NCBI GenBank assembly: GCA_021788015.1
Contig: JAJYLD010000002.1
Location: 90,739 to 135,032 of the forward strand
DNA from: a bacterium
GTDB lineage: Bacteria; Patescibacteriota; Patescibacteriia; Patescibacteriales; JAKAJF01
Length of the DNA: 44,294 nt
Direction of reading: 5' to 3'
Shown here: in pieces, positions 30,579 to 38,953 of the stretch
Numbering within the stretch: position 1 is the stretch's first letter
How the letters are laid out: each line of letters begins with the position of its first letter
The notes under the pieces: model-generated
Seen by the model: only the letters and a program-made list of their open reading frames with translations
Databases searched by the model: none
Told to the model about the DNA's origin: nothing
Translations under genes and position numbers: made by a program

Positions 30579-30616
30579 AAAAAAATCTTATCGCTATAAA
30601 AATTAAACTTCCCACT

Positions 30617-31972
30617 ATGAACAACGACCAACTTTGGCAGGCGGTTTTAGGCGAAATCGAACTCAATTTGTCTAAAGCCAATTTTACGACATGGTTTAAA
30701 AACACATTTGTTTCTTCTTATGAAGAAGGTAAAATAATCATAGGGGTTCCAAACACATTTACCAAGGCATGGCTTGAAAAAAAATACCACAAAGAAATTG
30801 CCGCCGCCCTTGAAAACATTAAGGGAGAAAAAATAAAAGAAGTTTTTTACAAAGTGGAAACAAGAAAAACACCGATTGAAAACTCTTTCCAAATAAAAAA
30901 AGAATCCATTACTCCTTTGCCAGAAAAAGAAATTAACGTTATCAACCGTTTTGGGCTAAACCCGCGCTACACTTTTGATAATTTTGTTGTTGGCAAAGGA
31001 AACGAACTGGCGCACGCCGCTTCTCAGGCGGTCGTTTCCAATCCCGGCCGCGCCTACAATCCTTTATTTATTTATGGCGGTGTGGGACTTGGGAAAACCC
31101 ACCTTCTTCAAGCCATCGGCCACGAACTTTCTAAAAAAACAGATAAAATTTTATATGTAACTTGTGAAAAATTTACCAACGATTATATTCAATCGGTACG
31201 AAACGGACAAACCAAAGAATTTAAAGATCGATACCGCAACGCCGATCTTTTGATGATTGACGACATACAATTTATGGCCGGGAAAGACGGGACTCAAGAA
31301 GAATTTTTTCATACTTTCAACGAACTCCACCAAACCAACAAACAAATAATTCTTACTTCCGATCGCCCGCCAAAATCAATCCCCGCGCTTGAAAAACGTC
31401 TCCTTTCTCGCTTTGAGTGGGGAATGATTGCCGACATTGTTCAACCGGACATCGAAACGAGAATGGCCATTTTAGAAGCAAAGTGTCGAGAAAAAAATTA
31501 TCCGCTTGAAAAAGATGTTTTGTATTACGTCGCCACTAACATACAAAATAACATACGAGAACTGGAAGGGGCGTTAAATCGTCTTATTGCCTATCATGAA
31601 TTCAACAACTACCAACCAACTCTCGAAACAACTAGAACCATTCTTAATAGTCTGGTTTCTAGTGTGCAAACAAAATCGGTAACCCCAAAAATTATTATCG
31701 AAGCCGTAGCCAAATTTTACGATATTGAAATTAAGGACATTATCGGTAAGGGAAGAAAACAAGAATTGGTAAAACCTCGTCAAATCATCATGTTTTTGAT
31801 GCGCCGAGAAGCTAATATTTCTTTTCCCACCATCGGGCAAGAGCTCGGAGGAAGAGATCATACCACGGCAATGCACGCATGCAATAAAATTTCAAAAGAA
31901 GCGGAACAAAACAAAAAAATTAAACAAGAACTGGAATCCATTAAACAACTTCTTTATACCAATCCATTGTAA
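30617..31972 (+). CDS. dnaA: Chromosomal replication initiator DnaA
   Basis: 451 residues. Domain I (about 1-80) binds partner proteins, a short linker follows, and the AAA+ domain III has FIYGGVGLGKTHLLQAIGHEL (Walker A) and LLMIDDIQFMAGKDGTQEEFFHTFN (Walker B). Domain IV carries the DNA-binding signature GRDHTTAMHACNKI. It binds DnaA boxes and opens the origin. Divergent from rpmH and followed by dnaN. Confidence 0.98.
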   Translation: MNNDQLWQAVLGEIELNLSKANFTTWFKNTFVSSYEEGKIIIGVPNTFTKAWLEKKYHKEIAAALENIKGEKIKEVFYKVETRKTPIENSFQIKKESITPLPEKEINVINRFGLNPRYTFDNFVVGKGNELAHAASQAVVSNPGRAYNPLFIYGGVGLGKTHLLQAIGHELSKKTDKILYVTCEKFTNDYIQSVRNGQTKEFKDRYRNADLLMIDDIQFMAGKDGTQEEFFHTFNELHQTNKQIILTSDRPPKSIPALEKRLLSRFEWGMIADIVQPDIETRMAILEAKCREKNYPLEKDVLYYVATNIQNNIRELEGALNRLIAYHEFNNYQPTLETTRTILNSLVSSVQTKSVTPKIIIEAVAKFYDIEIKDIIGKGRKQELVKPRQIIMFLMRREANISFPTIGQELGGRDHTTAMHACNKISKEAEQNKKIKQELESIKQLLYTNPL

Positions 31973-32181
31973 TTTCTGTGAATATAAACGTTAATTAATT
32001 GTTTAGTTTTTGTGGATTTTAAAAGATCTTTTTCTTCCCTCAAGACGACATCAACAACTTCTCTTTTTTTTCTCACAAACAATACACATTAAAAACTTAT
32101 ATTTTCCCGCGCCTTTTAACGATATTTTTTATTTTTCCCCACTATACACATTCTTATTATAATTATTAATTTAATTAATAT
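31973..32181. other. Candidate origin of replication between dnaA and dnaN
   Basis: 209 nt without a gene. It contains words similar to DnaA boxes on either strand: TGTGGATTT (32011-32019), CAATACACA (32080-32088) and CTATACACA (32142-32150), and ends in an AT-only stretch suitable for unwinding next to dnaN. No perfect TTATCCACA is present, so the assignment rests on position plus weak boxes. Confidence 0.4.
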
Positions 32182-33309
32182 ATGAAAATTTCCAGTTTAC
32201 AAGAGAATTTAAAACAAGGTCTTTTTCTCGTAAATCATGTCGCGGGGAAAAATTTAAATTTACCGATTTTAAACAATATTTTAATTGAAGCGAGAGACGG
32301 GAACATAAAATTGATAGCCACAAACCTGGAAATAGGAATTGTAAGCACGATCAGGGGAAAAATCGAAGAGGAGGGGTCATATACTGTCGATTCAAAAATC
32401 ATATCCGACTTTATTTTTTTGTTGCCAAATAAAAAAATAGACCTAAAACAGAAAGAAAACTCCCTTTTTATTGAAGCAGAAAATAATCGTACAAAAATAT
32501 CGGGTCAGGGAGCGGAAGAGTTTCCTTTAATACCGAGTATAGAAAAAAGGGATTTTTATAGCGTGAATATTCAAGAATTTAAAAAAGCTTTAAGTCAGGT
32601 TGTTTTTGCGGTGGCCAACAGCGAAACAAGGGTTGAATTGTCCGGCGTTTTGTTTAATTTTTCTAAAGACAAATTAATTTTGGTGGCCACGGATAGCTAT
32701 CGGCTCGCTGAAAAAAAGGTTTTGTTAAAAAAAGAATCTTCAAAAGAAGAAAAGGCGGCCATAGTTCCGGCAAAAACAATACAAGAGATAATAAGGGTTC
32801 TGTCTAACTTGAAAGATGGCGATTCGGAAAGCGAAGATGAAATAAAATTTTATATAACCGAGAACCAGATTATGTTCAGTATAGACCCGACGGAATTGGT
32901 TTCTCGTCTTATTGAAGGGCAATATCCAGATTATAAACAGATAATCCCTGGTCTGGGTAAAACAAATATTATTGCAAACAAAAACGAATTGATTCGTGCC
33001 GTAAAAATAGCCTCCCTTTTTTCAAAAACAGGGATTAATGACGTTAATCTTGATTTTCCGAAAGGCAAAAACCGCATTGTTGTTTCTTCCGCTTCCGGAC
33101 AAAGCGGTGAGAACATTACGGAGGTTGAGGCCATGGTTGACGGAGATGACAATGGCGTTGTTTTAAATTATCGGTATTTACTGGAAGGACTAAACAGTGT
33201 TGAAGGAGAAGGTGTAAAAATTGAAGTTATAGACGGCAACACTCCCTGCTTGATCAAGCCGGAAAAAGACGATGGTTATTTATATGTAATCATGCCGATT
33301 AAACAATAA
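32182..33309 (+). CDS. dnaN: DNA polymerase III sliding clamp (beta subunit)
   Basis: 375 residues, normal length. Begins MKISSLQENLKQGLFLVNHVAGKNLNLPILNNILIEA and shows the three-fold repeat of the clamp fold: LSGVLFNFSKDKLILVATDSYRLA in the second domain and the end YVIMPIKQ typical of MPM/MPI C-termini. It keeps DNA polymerase on the template. Directly follows dnaA across the candidate origin; a terminator follows 25 nt after the stop. Confidence 0.97.
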   Translation: MKISSLQENLKQGLFLVNHVAGKNLNLPILNNILIEARDGNIKLIATNLEIGIVSTIRGKIEEEGSYTVDSKIISDFIFLLPNKKIDLKQKENSLFIEAENNRTKISGQGAEEFPLIPSIEKRDFYSVNIQEFKKALSQVVFAVANSETRVELSGVLFNFSKDKLILVATDSYRLAEKKVLLKKESSKEEKAAIVPAKTIQEIIRVLSNLKDGDSESEDEIKFYITENQIMFSIDPTELVSRLIEGQYPDYKQIIPGLGKTNIIANKNELIRAVKIASLFSKTGINDVNLDFPKGKNRIVVSSASGQSGENITEVEAMVDGDDNGVVLNYRYLLEGLNSVEGEGVKIEVIDGNTPCLIKPEKDDGYLYVIMPIKQ

Positions 33310-33332
33310 TAAAAATTAAAAAACCAAAAAAG

Positions 33333-33357
33333 AAGAGGATGCGCAAACATCCTTTTT
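33333..33357 (+). terminator. Rho-independent terminator after dnaN
   Basis: AGGATG (33336-33341) and CATCCT (33348-33353), extended by A-T and G-T pairs, form a stem with a 6-nt loop, then TTTTATAATTTTTT. Confidence 0.75.
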
Positions 33358-33539
33358 ATAATTTTTTCACCTAAACGGCGATAATCGGTCGAAGGGTTTG
33401 AAAAAGACGTCGTTGTCTGTCCGTTCGGTTTTTATTTTGCTATAATAAAAACATGAAAAAATGTTTATTTATTTATGCGCGCGATTTGATATTTTTTCTG
33501 AAACTAGGGCTGTAAAGCGCGTTTAAGAGTTGAATTAAA

Positions 33540-34457
33540 ATGAATAACGCGGAAATACGAAAAGATTATTTTTTAAAAAAATACGTTATTATCGCCCCGG
33601 CGCGGGCGAAACGTCCCAAAGAATTAAAGGAGATAGCCACGGAAAAGAATTCCGAAATTTGTGTTTTTTGTCCGGAGAACATTGATCCAAAAAGTGTTTT
33701 GGATAAAATCGGCGCGGGCGAAAAATGGCAAGTTTTAAGCTTGGAGAATGTTTACCCGGCAGTTTCATTAAACAATAAAAAGGCGTACGGCACCCAAGAA
33801 GTGATTATTGAAACGCCGAAGCACGACATATCGTTGGCGAACCTTCCGGAAGAACACGTTGAAAAAGTGTTAAAAATGTACGCGAAAAGAACGGCGGCCA
33901 TTTCTAAGAATAAAAAAATTGATTATATACTTTGCTTTAAAAATCAGGGTCCCAGGGCCGGAGCCTCGCTTAAACATGCGCATTCCCAAGTTTTTGCCAC
34001 ACAAATATTGCCGCCGGACATTCAAGAAGAAAATAAAATCGTTCAAGAATATAAAAAAGAAAAAAACACCTGCCCTTATTGCGACGTTATAAGAAAAGAA
34101 GTTGATTCCAAAAGAGAAATTTACAAAGACAAACATGTTTTCGCTTTCACTCCTTTTGCCAGCCGGTACCAATATGAAGCATGGATTTTTACGCGGCGAC
34201 ATCTGGACAATATAACAAAATTAACCGAAGAAGAGTTTAGGTCGTTTGCCAAAGTTTTGAAAAGGATTCTTCTTAAGCTGGAGTTGCTCAACCTGCCGTT
34301 TAATTTTTTTCTTCACCAAGTTGTTTCTGAAAAAGATCAACATTTTTATTTAAAAATCGAACCGCGAGGCAGTATTTGGGCTGGTATCGAATTGGGTTCG
34401 GGGTTGATTATTAATCCGGTTTTCCCCGAAGACGCCGCCGAATTTTTGAAAAAATAA
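33540..34457 (+). CDS. galT: Galactose-1-phosphate uridylyltransferase-like protein
   Basis: 305 residues. It belongs to the HIT-superfamily GalT branch, which transfers a nucleotide between UDP-glucose (or similar) and a sugar-1-phosphate. The catalytic histidine motif is H146-A-H148-S-Q150 within LKHAHSQV, the N-terminal metal site is CVFCPEN, and a second CxxC pair (CPYC) lies near 180. The N-terminus RKDYFLKKYVIIAPARAKRP is typical. It is alone between the dnaN terminator and the penicillin-binding protein. Activity on ADP-sugars rather than galactose cannot be excluded. Confidence 0.87.
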   Translation: MNNAEIRKDYFLKKYVIIAPARAKRPKELKEIATEKNSEICVFCPENIDPKSVLDKIGAGEKWQVLSLENVYPAVSLNNKKAYGTQEVIIETPKHDISLANLPEEHVEKVLKMYAKRTAAISKNKKIDYILCFKNQGPRAGASLKHAHSQVFATQILPPDIQEENKIVQEYKKEKNTCPYCDVIRKEVDSKREIYKDKHVFAFTPFASRYQYEAWIFTRRHLDNITKLTEEEFRSFAKVLKRILLKLELLNLPFNFFLHQVVSEKDQHFYLKIEPRGSIWAGIELGSGLIINPVFPEDAAEFLKK

Positions 34458-34512
34458 AGCTTTGTTTTTCCATAATTTTTGACAAAAAAGAAGAAAAACC
34501 GCTCAAAAACCA

Positions 34513-34541
34513 TTGAAAGATTTGTTTCAACTGGTTATAAT
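34513..34541 (+). promoter_or_regulatory. Sigma70-type promoter for the penicillin-binding protein
   Basis: TTGAAA (34513-34518), 17-bp spacer, TATAAT (34536-34541), 35 nt before the start codon at 34577. Confidence 0.7.
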
Positions 34542-34576
34542 ATAATGGCTTCGCTGGAATTTAAAAATTTTTTATT

Positions 34577-37444
34577 ATGCCCATCCCTCCTTTAACTTAT
34601 AAAAATTGGACTGAAAAGAGTTGGAAGGAAAATAAAAAGAAAGGTCGCACCCAGGCCAAAAGCCCTTGGCAAAGAAACAATAAAAAAACCAACACGTTTA
34701 AAAGCAAATTAATAAAATTTTTTGCCATTGTTTTTGCCGGGTTAATTTTTTTTGGATTTGTTTATGTTTTCAGAATCACACGCGACTTGCCGGACCCCAA
34801 TCATTTAATGAATCGTCAAATCGCCCAAAGCACGATAATTTATGACCGAACGGGGAAAAATATTCTTTATGAAATTTCCGGCGATCAAAAAAGAACATTA
34901 GTAAGCATTAACGATATTCCCAATTATGTAAAATGGGCGACAATCTCCGTTGAGGACAAGGATTTTTATCATCACGGCGCTTTCAGTCTTTGGGCGATTT
35001 TCCGTACGGCCGTTACCGATGTTTTGTTCGGCAGATCGGCGGGAGGGTCAACCTTGACTCAACAATTCGTAAAAAACGCCGTTTTAAGCGATCAAAAAAC
35101 GTTTACGCGAAAAATTAAAGAGATTGTCATAGCTTATCAGCTCGAAAAAAAATTTTCCAAAGATCAGATTTTGCAAATGTATTTTAATGAAATTCCTTAC
35201 GGTTCAACCGCTTATGGCGTGGAAGCCGCGAGCGAGCTTTATTTCGGGAAGAGCGTAAAAGACGTTACTTTGCCCGAAGCCGCGATTTTGGCAGCTTTAC
35301 CGCAGGCACCCAGCTATTATTCTCCTTACGGAACACACAAGGACGCGCTTATTGCCAGACAGCGCTATGTATTGGATCTTATGGCAAAATATGGCTATAT
35401 CACTCAAGCGCAAGCCGATCAGGCTAAAAATACGCCCTTAAAATTCAAGCCCCTGACAAACAATATTACCGCTCCCCACTTTGTCATGTATGTGAAAGAA
35501 TTGTTGGAAGAGCAATATGGAGAAAAAGAAGTTGAAGAGGGCGGGTTAAAAATTTATACGACCTTGGATTTATATAAGCAGCAAGCGGCTGAAAATGCCG
35601 TCACCGCATATGCGGCAAAAAACGAAAAATATTATAATGCTTCCAATGCCGCCCTGGTTTCAATCGATCCGAAAACCGGGCAGATTTTGGCCATGGTGGG
35701 ATCGCGCGATTATTTCAACGATAAAATAGACGGTCAGGTCAACGTGGCCACTTCTCAGCGCCAGCCGGGATCTTCAATCAAACCGATAGTTTATGCGACT
35801 GCTTTTACCAAGGGCTATTCTCCTAATACGGTTTTGTATGACGTGTCAACCAATTTTTCGACCGATTCGACAAAACCTTACATACCGAATGATTTTTCCG
35901 CAAAAGAATACGGTCCGGTAACCATGCGTCAGGCTCTGGACGGTTCTTTGAATATTCCGGCGGTGAAAACTTTGTATTTGGCCGGCTTGAACAATGTAAT
36001 TGATTTGGCGCAAGCTTTGGGCTATACAACTTTTGATGATATAAATCGTTTCGGTTTGTCTTTCGCTTTGGGCGGCGGAGAAGTGACATTGCTTGAACAC
36101 ACAAACGCTTATTCCGCCTTTGCCCGAGAAGGCATAATTCATACGCCGACCGCCATTTTAAAAGTGGTGGACAAAAACGGAAACGTTTTACAACAATATC
36201 AGGACCAGCCCAGAAACGTGCTCGATCCGAATGTCGCCAGAATGGTTAACGATGTTCTGTCCGACGATAGCGCTCGCGCTTATGTTTTCGGAGCCCACGG
36301 TTATTTGACTCTTGGCGATCGTCCCGTGGCTGCGAAAACCGGCACCACCAACGATTTTAGGGACGCCTGGACAGTCGGCTACACGCCTTCGATCGTAACG
36401 GGTGTATGGGTCGGCAACAGCGATAATCGACCGATGAGAATGGGCGCGGACGGAGTGGTTGTGGCGGCTCCGATTTGGAATAAGTACATGAAAACGGTTT
36501 TGGGCGACACCCCGATCGAACAATTCAAAAAACCCGATATTCAGAAAACTGGAAAGCCGGTATTGGACGGAAACACAACCGGCCAAATTACTGTCAACCT
36601 TGATAAGTCGTCGGGACTTCTCGCTGCCACCGCTACGCCCGCGGATTTCGTTGAACAAAAAACTTATCAGGAAGACCATTGTATTTTGTACTGGGTGAAC
36701 AAAGACGATCCTTTGGGTCCGGCTCCGGCCGATCCGACCACCGATCCGCAATTCAATTTATGGGAAGGCGCGGTTCAGGCTTGGGCGGCAAAAAATCATC
36801 GGGCGAGCTCCACGCCGCCAACAGCAACCGACAATGTGCATATTCCCGCGAATCAACCCACGCTTACGATTTTGTCTCCGGTCGACAAACAAATCCTGAC
36901 CAACCCCGATCTGTCCGTTTCTATTCAGGCATCCGCTCCCCGCGGTATCAGCAGGGCTGATTATTACATCGACAACAATCTGGTTTACACCAACACAAAC
37001 TATCCTTTTAACTTCGAAAAAAATATTTCCTTTTTAAGGAACGGATTCCATAATTTAACCGTAAAAGTTTCGGACGATGTGGACAATAGCGCGAGCCAGA
37101 GTTTGGATTTCAATTTGCTATTGCCCAACCAGGTTGCCGTTTCGGATGTCGGCATTTATCTTAACGCGCCGGCAAACACGTCCGTCAGCACTTCGTCATT
37201 TCCTGTTTTATTTAGCGCCAGTCTTTCCAATGAACCTCAAATCGCTTCCGTGTCTTTTTATTACGCCTCGCTGGGAAGCGACAACTATACGATGTTTTCC
37301 AATTTGGCGCCTATTCAATCTAATGCGGCGGAAACGACATGGATCATCCCTCCTCCGCCCGGAAATTATAAAATTTATGCGCAGGCGAATGGATGGAATG
37401 GGCAATCGGCGAAGAGCAATGAAATTGACATGACGGTAAAATAA
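34577..37444 (+). CDS. Class A penicillin-binding protein (PBP1A-like)
   Basis: 955 residues; bifunctional peptidoglycan glycosyltransferase and transpeptidase. One transmembrane anchor at about 47-66. The GT51 domain has VEDKDFYHHGAFS (catalytic E126), GGSTLTQQFVKNA and MYFNEIPYGSTAYG. The transpeptidase domain has SSIK (S399, K402), SLN (S457) and KTG (587-589). Residues from about 750 form a Pro/Thr-rich linker and two beta-sandwich, Ig-like domains (PTLTILSPVDKQILTNPDLSVSIQASAP; APANTSVSTSSFPVLFSASL), longer than usual. It has its own promoter and terminator. Confidence 0.95.
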   Translation: MPIPPLTYKNWTEKSWKENKKKGRTQAKSPWQRNNKKTNTFKSKLIKFFAIVFAGLIFFGFVYVFRITRDLPDPNHLMNRQIAQSTIIYDRTGKNILYEISGDQKRTLVSINDIPNYVKWATISVEDKDFYHHGAFSLWAIFRTAVTDVLFGRSAGGSTLTQQFVKNAVLSDQKTFTRKIKEIVIAYQLEKKFSKDQILQMYFNEIPYGSTAYGVEAASELYFGKSVKDVTLPEAAILAALPQAPSYYSPYGTHKDALIARQRYVLDLMAKYGYITQAQADQAKNTPLKFKPLTNNITAPHFVMYVKELLEEQYGEKEVEEGGLKIYTTLDLYKQQAAENAVTAYAAKNEKYYNASNAALVSIDPKTGQILAMVGSRDYFNDKIDGQVNVATSQRQPGSSIKPIVYATAFTKGYSPNTVLYDVSTNFSTDSTKPYIPNDFSAKEYGPVTMRQALDGSLNIPAVKTLYLAGLNNVIDLAQALGYTTFDDINRFGLSFALGGGEVTLLEHTNAYSAFAREGIIHTPTAILKVVDKNGNVLQQYQDQPRNVLDPNVARMVNDVLSDDSARAYVFGAHGYLTLGDRPVAAKTGTTNDFRDAWTVGYTPSIVTGVWVGNSDNRPMRMGADGVVVAAPIWNKYMKTVLGDTPIEQFKKPDIQKTGKPVLDGNTTGQITVNLDKSSGLLAATATPADFVEQKTYQEDHCILYWVNKDDPLGPAPADPTTDPQFNLWEGAVQAWAAKNHRASSTPPTATDNVHIPANQPTLTILSPVDKQILTNPDLSVSIQASAPRGISRADYYIDNNLVYTNTNYPFNFEKNISFLRNGFHNLTVKVSDDVDNSASQSLDFNLLLPNQVAVSDVGIYLNAPANTSVSTSSFPVLFSASLSNEPQIASVSFYYASLGSDNYTMFSNLAPIQSNAAETTWIIPPPPGNYKIYAQANGWNGQSAKSNEIDMTVK

Positions 37445-37451
37445 GTTTCAT

Positions 37452-37484
37452 AAAAAACACCCCGGTTGAGCCGGGGTGTTTTTT
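37452..37484. terminator. Bidirectional terminator after the penicillin-binding protein
   Basis: AAAAAACACCCCGG (37452-37465) and CCGGGGTGTTTTTT (37471-37484) form a perfect 14-bp stem with a 5-nt loop, followed by T residues. It separates the convergent TrmB gene, whose stop codon is 10 nt away. Confidence 0.92.
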
Positions 37485-37493
37485 TTATTTGGT

Positions 37494-38261
37494 TCATAAT
37501 GAATTCCAAGCTTGAAGCCGTTTTGCTCCTTCCCAGGCGAGCTCAAATATTTTTCTTTGCGCGCCGGATATTTCTTCGCTTTCGATTATGATTGCAAATT
37601 TTTCTTTCCATGATGCAATCATAATTTTATTATTATAAATATTCATTTCGATTGAAAAATAAAATTTGTCTTTAGGCACAAGAAGAGACATTCTTAATTC
37701 TTTTTTATCATTTAAAACCACATCCCGGCTTCCCGGATCGTCGGGCGCAATAACTCTGACTTTAATATTTTTTTCTGCGCGTTTTTTAAAATAATTTTTA
37801 AAATAATCTCTGCCCAAAGACTTAAACATATCCGCTCCGACGGCAAAAGCTAAAATTTCATCTTTCGCGGTTAAAGTGTCTTCAAAAGCTTCTTTCATTC
37901 CGTCTGTTCCGTCGTAAAATCTGATTTTCGGTTTTTCTTTGGTTGAGAAAAGCGATAAAAGTTCCGGCAAAAGCATTTGCGCCTCATTCAGCCTGTTTTG
38001 CGCCTGCTTTATGTTGTCTTCCAAAAATTTTAAAACCTTTTCCGGATTTTCAGCGGAATATTTTTGTATTTTAGAGCCGGTTAAAATTACAAGCCCGTTG
38101 CCGGCCAAAGATTCCAAAATATCATAACTTGTAGTTCGGTTGATTCCGGCCTTGCGGGCTATTTCAGCCGCGGTTGACGGACCCAATTCTAAAAGCGTTA
38201 AATAAACGCCAGCCTCTTTCGGGCTAAAGCCTAATTTTATTAGTTGTTTATGGGTAACCAT
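37494..38261 (-). CDS. TrmB-family transcriptional regulator 2
   Basis: 255 residues. The N-terminal winged helix-turn-helix (LGFSPKEAGVYLTLLELGPSTAAEIARKAGINRTTSYDILESL) is followed by a coiled region (NIKQAQNRLNEAQMLLPELL) and an effector-type domain that starts KPKIRFYDGTDGMKEAF, parallel to the KPKISFYEGREGIKE of the paralogue at 15316. Such regulators respond to sugars or other metabolites. It is divergent from a nucleoside-deoxyribosyltransferase-like gene that it may control. Its promoter region matches that of the paralogue. Confidence 0.87.
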   Translation of the reverse strand: MVTHKQLIKLGFSPKEAGVYLTLLELGPSTAAEIARKAGINRTTSYDILESLAGNGLVILTGSKIQKYSAENPEKVLKFLEDNIKQAQNRLNEAQMLLPELLSLFSTKEKPKIRFYDGTDGMKEAFEDTLTAKDEILAFAVGADMFKSLGRDYFKNYFKKRAEKNIKVRVIAPDDPGSRDVVLNDKKELRMSLLVPKDKFYFSIEMNIYNNKIMIASWKEKFAIIIESEEISGAQRKIFELAWEGAKRLQAWNSL

Positions 38262-38270
38262 ACTGATTTT

Positions 38271-38335
38271 ATTTTAAGCAAATTTTCATAATGTGTCAAT
38301 ATTTTTCCACAAAAACGTAGCTTATTTTAAATAAA
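38271..38335 (-). promoter_or_regulatory. Promoter and putative operator of TrmB regulator 2
   Basis: TTGACA (38299-38294), 17-bp spacer, TAAAAT (38276-38271). Upstream on the gene strand is TTTATTTAAAATAAGCTA, about 20 nt before the -35. TATTTAAAAT-AGCT, AAAATATTGAC and ATTTGC occur in the same order and spacing at the other TrmB gene. Confidence 0.6.
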
Positions 38336-38379
38336 AATTTTTAAGATATAAAAACATAAATTAAAAAAGTGGATTTAAA

Positions 38380-38408
38380 TTGACAATTTGTATTGAAAAT
38401 TATATTAT
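38380..38408 (+). promoter_or_regulatory. Promoter for the deoxyribosyltransferase-like gene
   Basis: TTGACA (38380-38385), 17-bp spacer, TATTAT (38403-38408), 22 nt before the start codon. It is divergent from the TrmB promoter, with the putative operator between them. Confidence 0.6.
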
Positions 38409-38430
38409 TCAAAATTAACAAAGTAAAAAT

Positions 38431-38907
38431 ATGAAAATAAAAATTTATACTATAGCGAGAATTTCAAAAGATGCACATGAATGGACTAATAAAATTTTAG
38501 CGCAAATCGATCCGAGTAAAGCCATTGTCTTTAAACCCCACGAACACAATCCTTGGAATTTAAAGCACGAAAAAATAGAAAAGAGGGTATATGAAACTGA
38601 TTTGTACGAAATAAAAAGATCGCACATGGGCATTTGTCTTCCTGAGTTTGGAAACGATTGTTCGTGGGAGTGTGGCTGGTATAGCAATTCAAATAAACCT
38701 TTAATTGCTTTAGTAGATTCACAAATAAAGTGGTTAAGGGATTGGATGGTAAAGAGAGGCTTAGATTATGTTGTTACAATAAACTCAAAAACCTATAAAA
38801 AACTAAAAAATGACCCAATTTTAAAATATAAAAAAATTTATTTAATCACAGAAAGGACTACTCTAACCAAAGTAATAATGAAAATATATTCAAAACACTT
38901 TAAATAA
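38431..38907 (+). CDS. Nucleoside 2-deoxyribosyltransferase-like protein
   Basis: 158 residues. The segment SHMGICLPEFGNDCSWECGWYSNSNKPLIALVD resembles the nucleotide/NAD-processing Rossmann-like fold of nucleoside 2-deoxyribosyltransferases, in which an acidic residue (here E in SWECG) acts as nucleophile and the next strand positions the sugar. The N-terminus KIKIYTIARISKDAHEWTNKI fits the first strand-helix. The family also contains nucleotide hydrolases in defence or salvage. It is divergent from the TrmB regulator and ends in a palindromic repeat. Confidence 0.6.
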   Translation: MKIKIYTIARISKDAHEWTNKILAQIDPSKAIVFKPHEHNPWNLKHEKIEKRVYETDLYEIKRSHMGICLPEFGNDCSWECGWYSNSNKPLIALVDSQIKWLRDWMVKRGLDYVVTINSKTYKKLKNDPILKYKKIYLITERTTLTKVIMKIYSKHFK

Positions 38908-38910
38908 AAA

Positions 38911-38935
38911 GAGACGTGGCATGCCACGTCTCTAC
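38911..38935. repeat. GTAGAGA-family palindrome, copy 2, in a convergent gap
   Basis: GAGACGTGGCA (38911-38921) and TGCCACGTCTC (38922-38932) form a perfect 22-bp palindrome, flanked by AAAAA and TAC. It is related to 15274-15302. It lies between the convergent deoxyribosyltransferase-like gene and pnp, and with flanking A/T runs it can act as a bidirectional terminator. Confidence 0.7.
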
Positions 38936-38953
38936 AAAATAAATTTTTTCGAT

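Noticed and set aside
33452-33514. Small plus-strand frame of about 20 codons before galT
   Set aside because: No ribosome binding site, no conservation evidence; the region may just be a leader.
36188-36751. 187-codon frame antisense to the penicillin-binding protein
   Set aside because: Shadow of a well-supported gene; no ribosome binding site and no recognisable domain.
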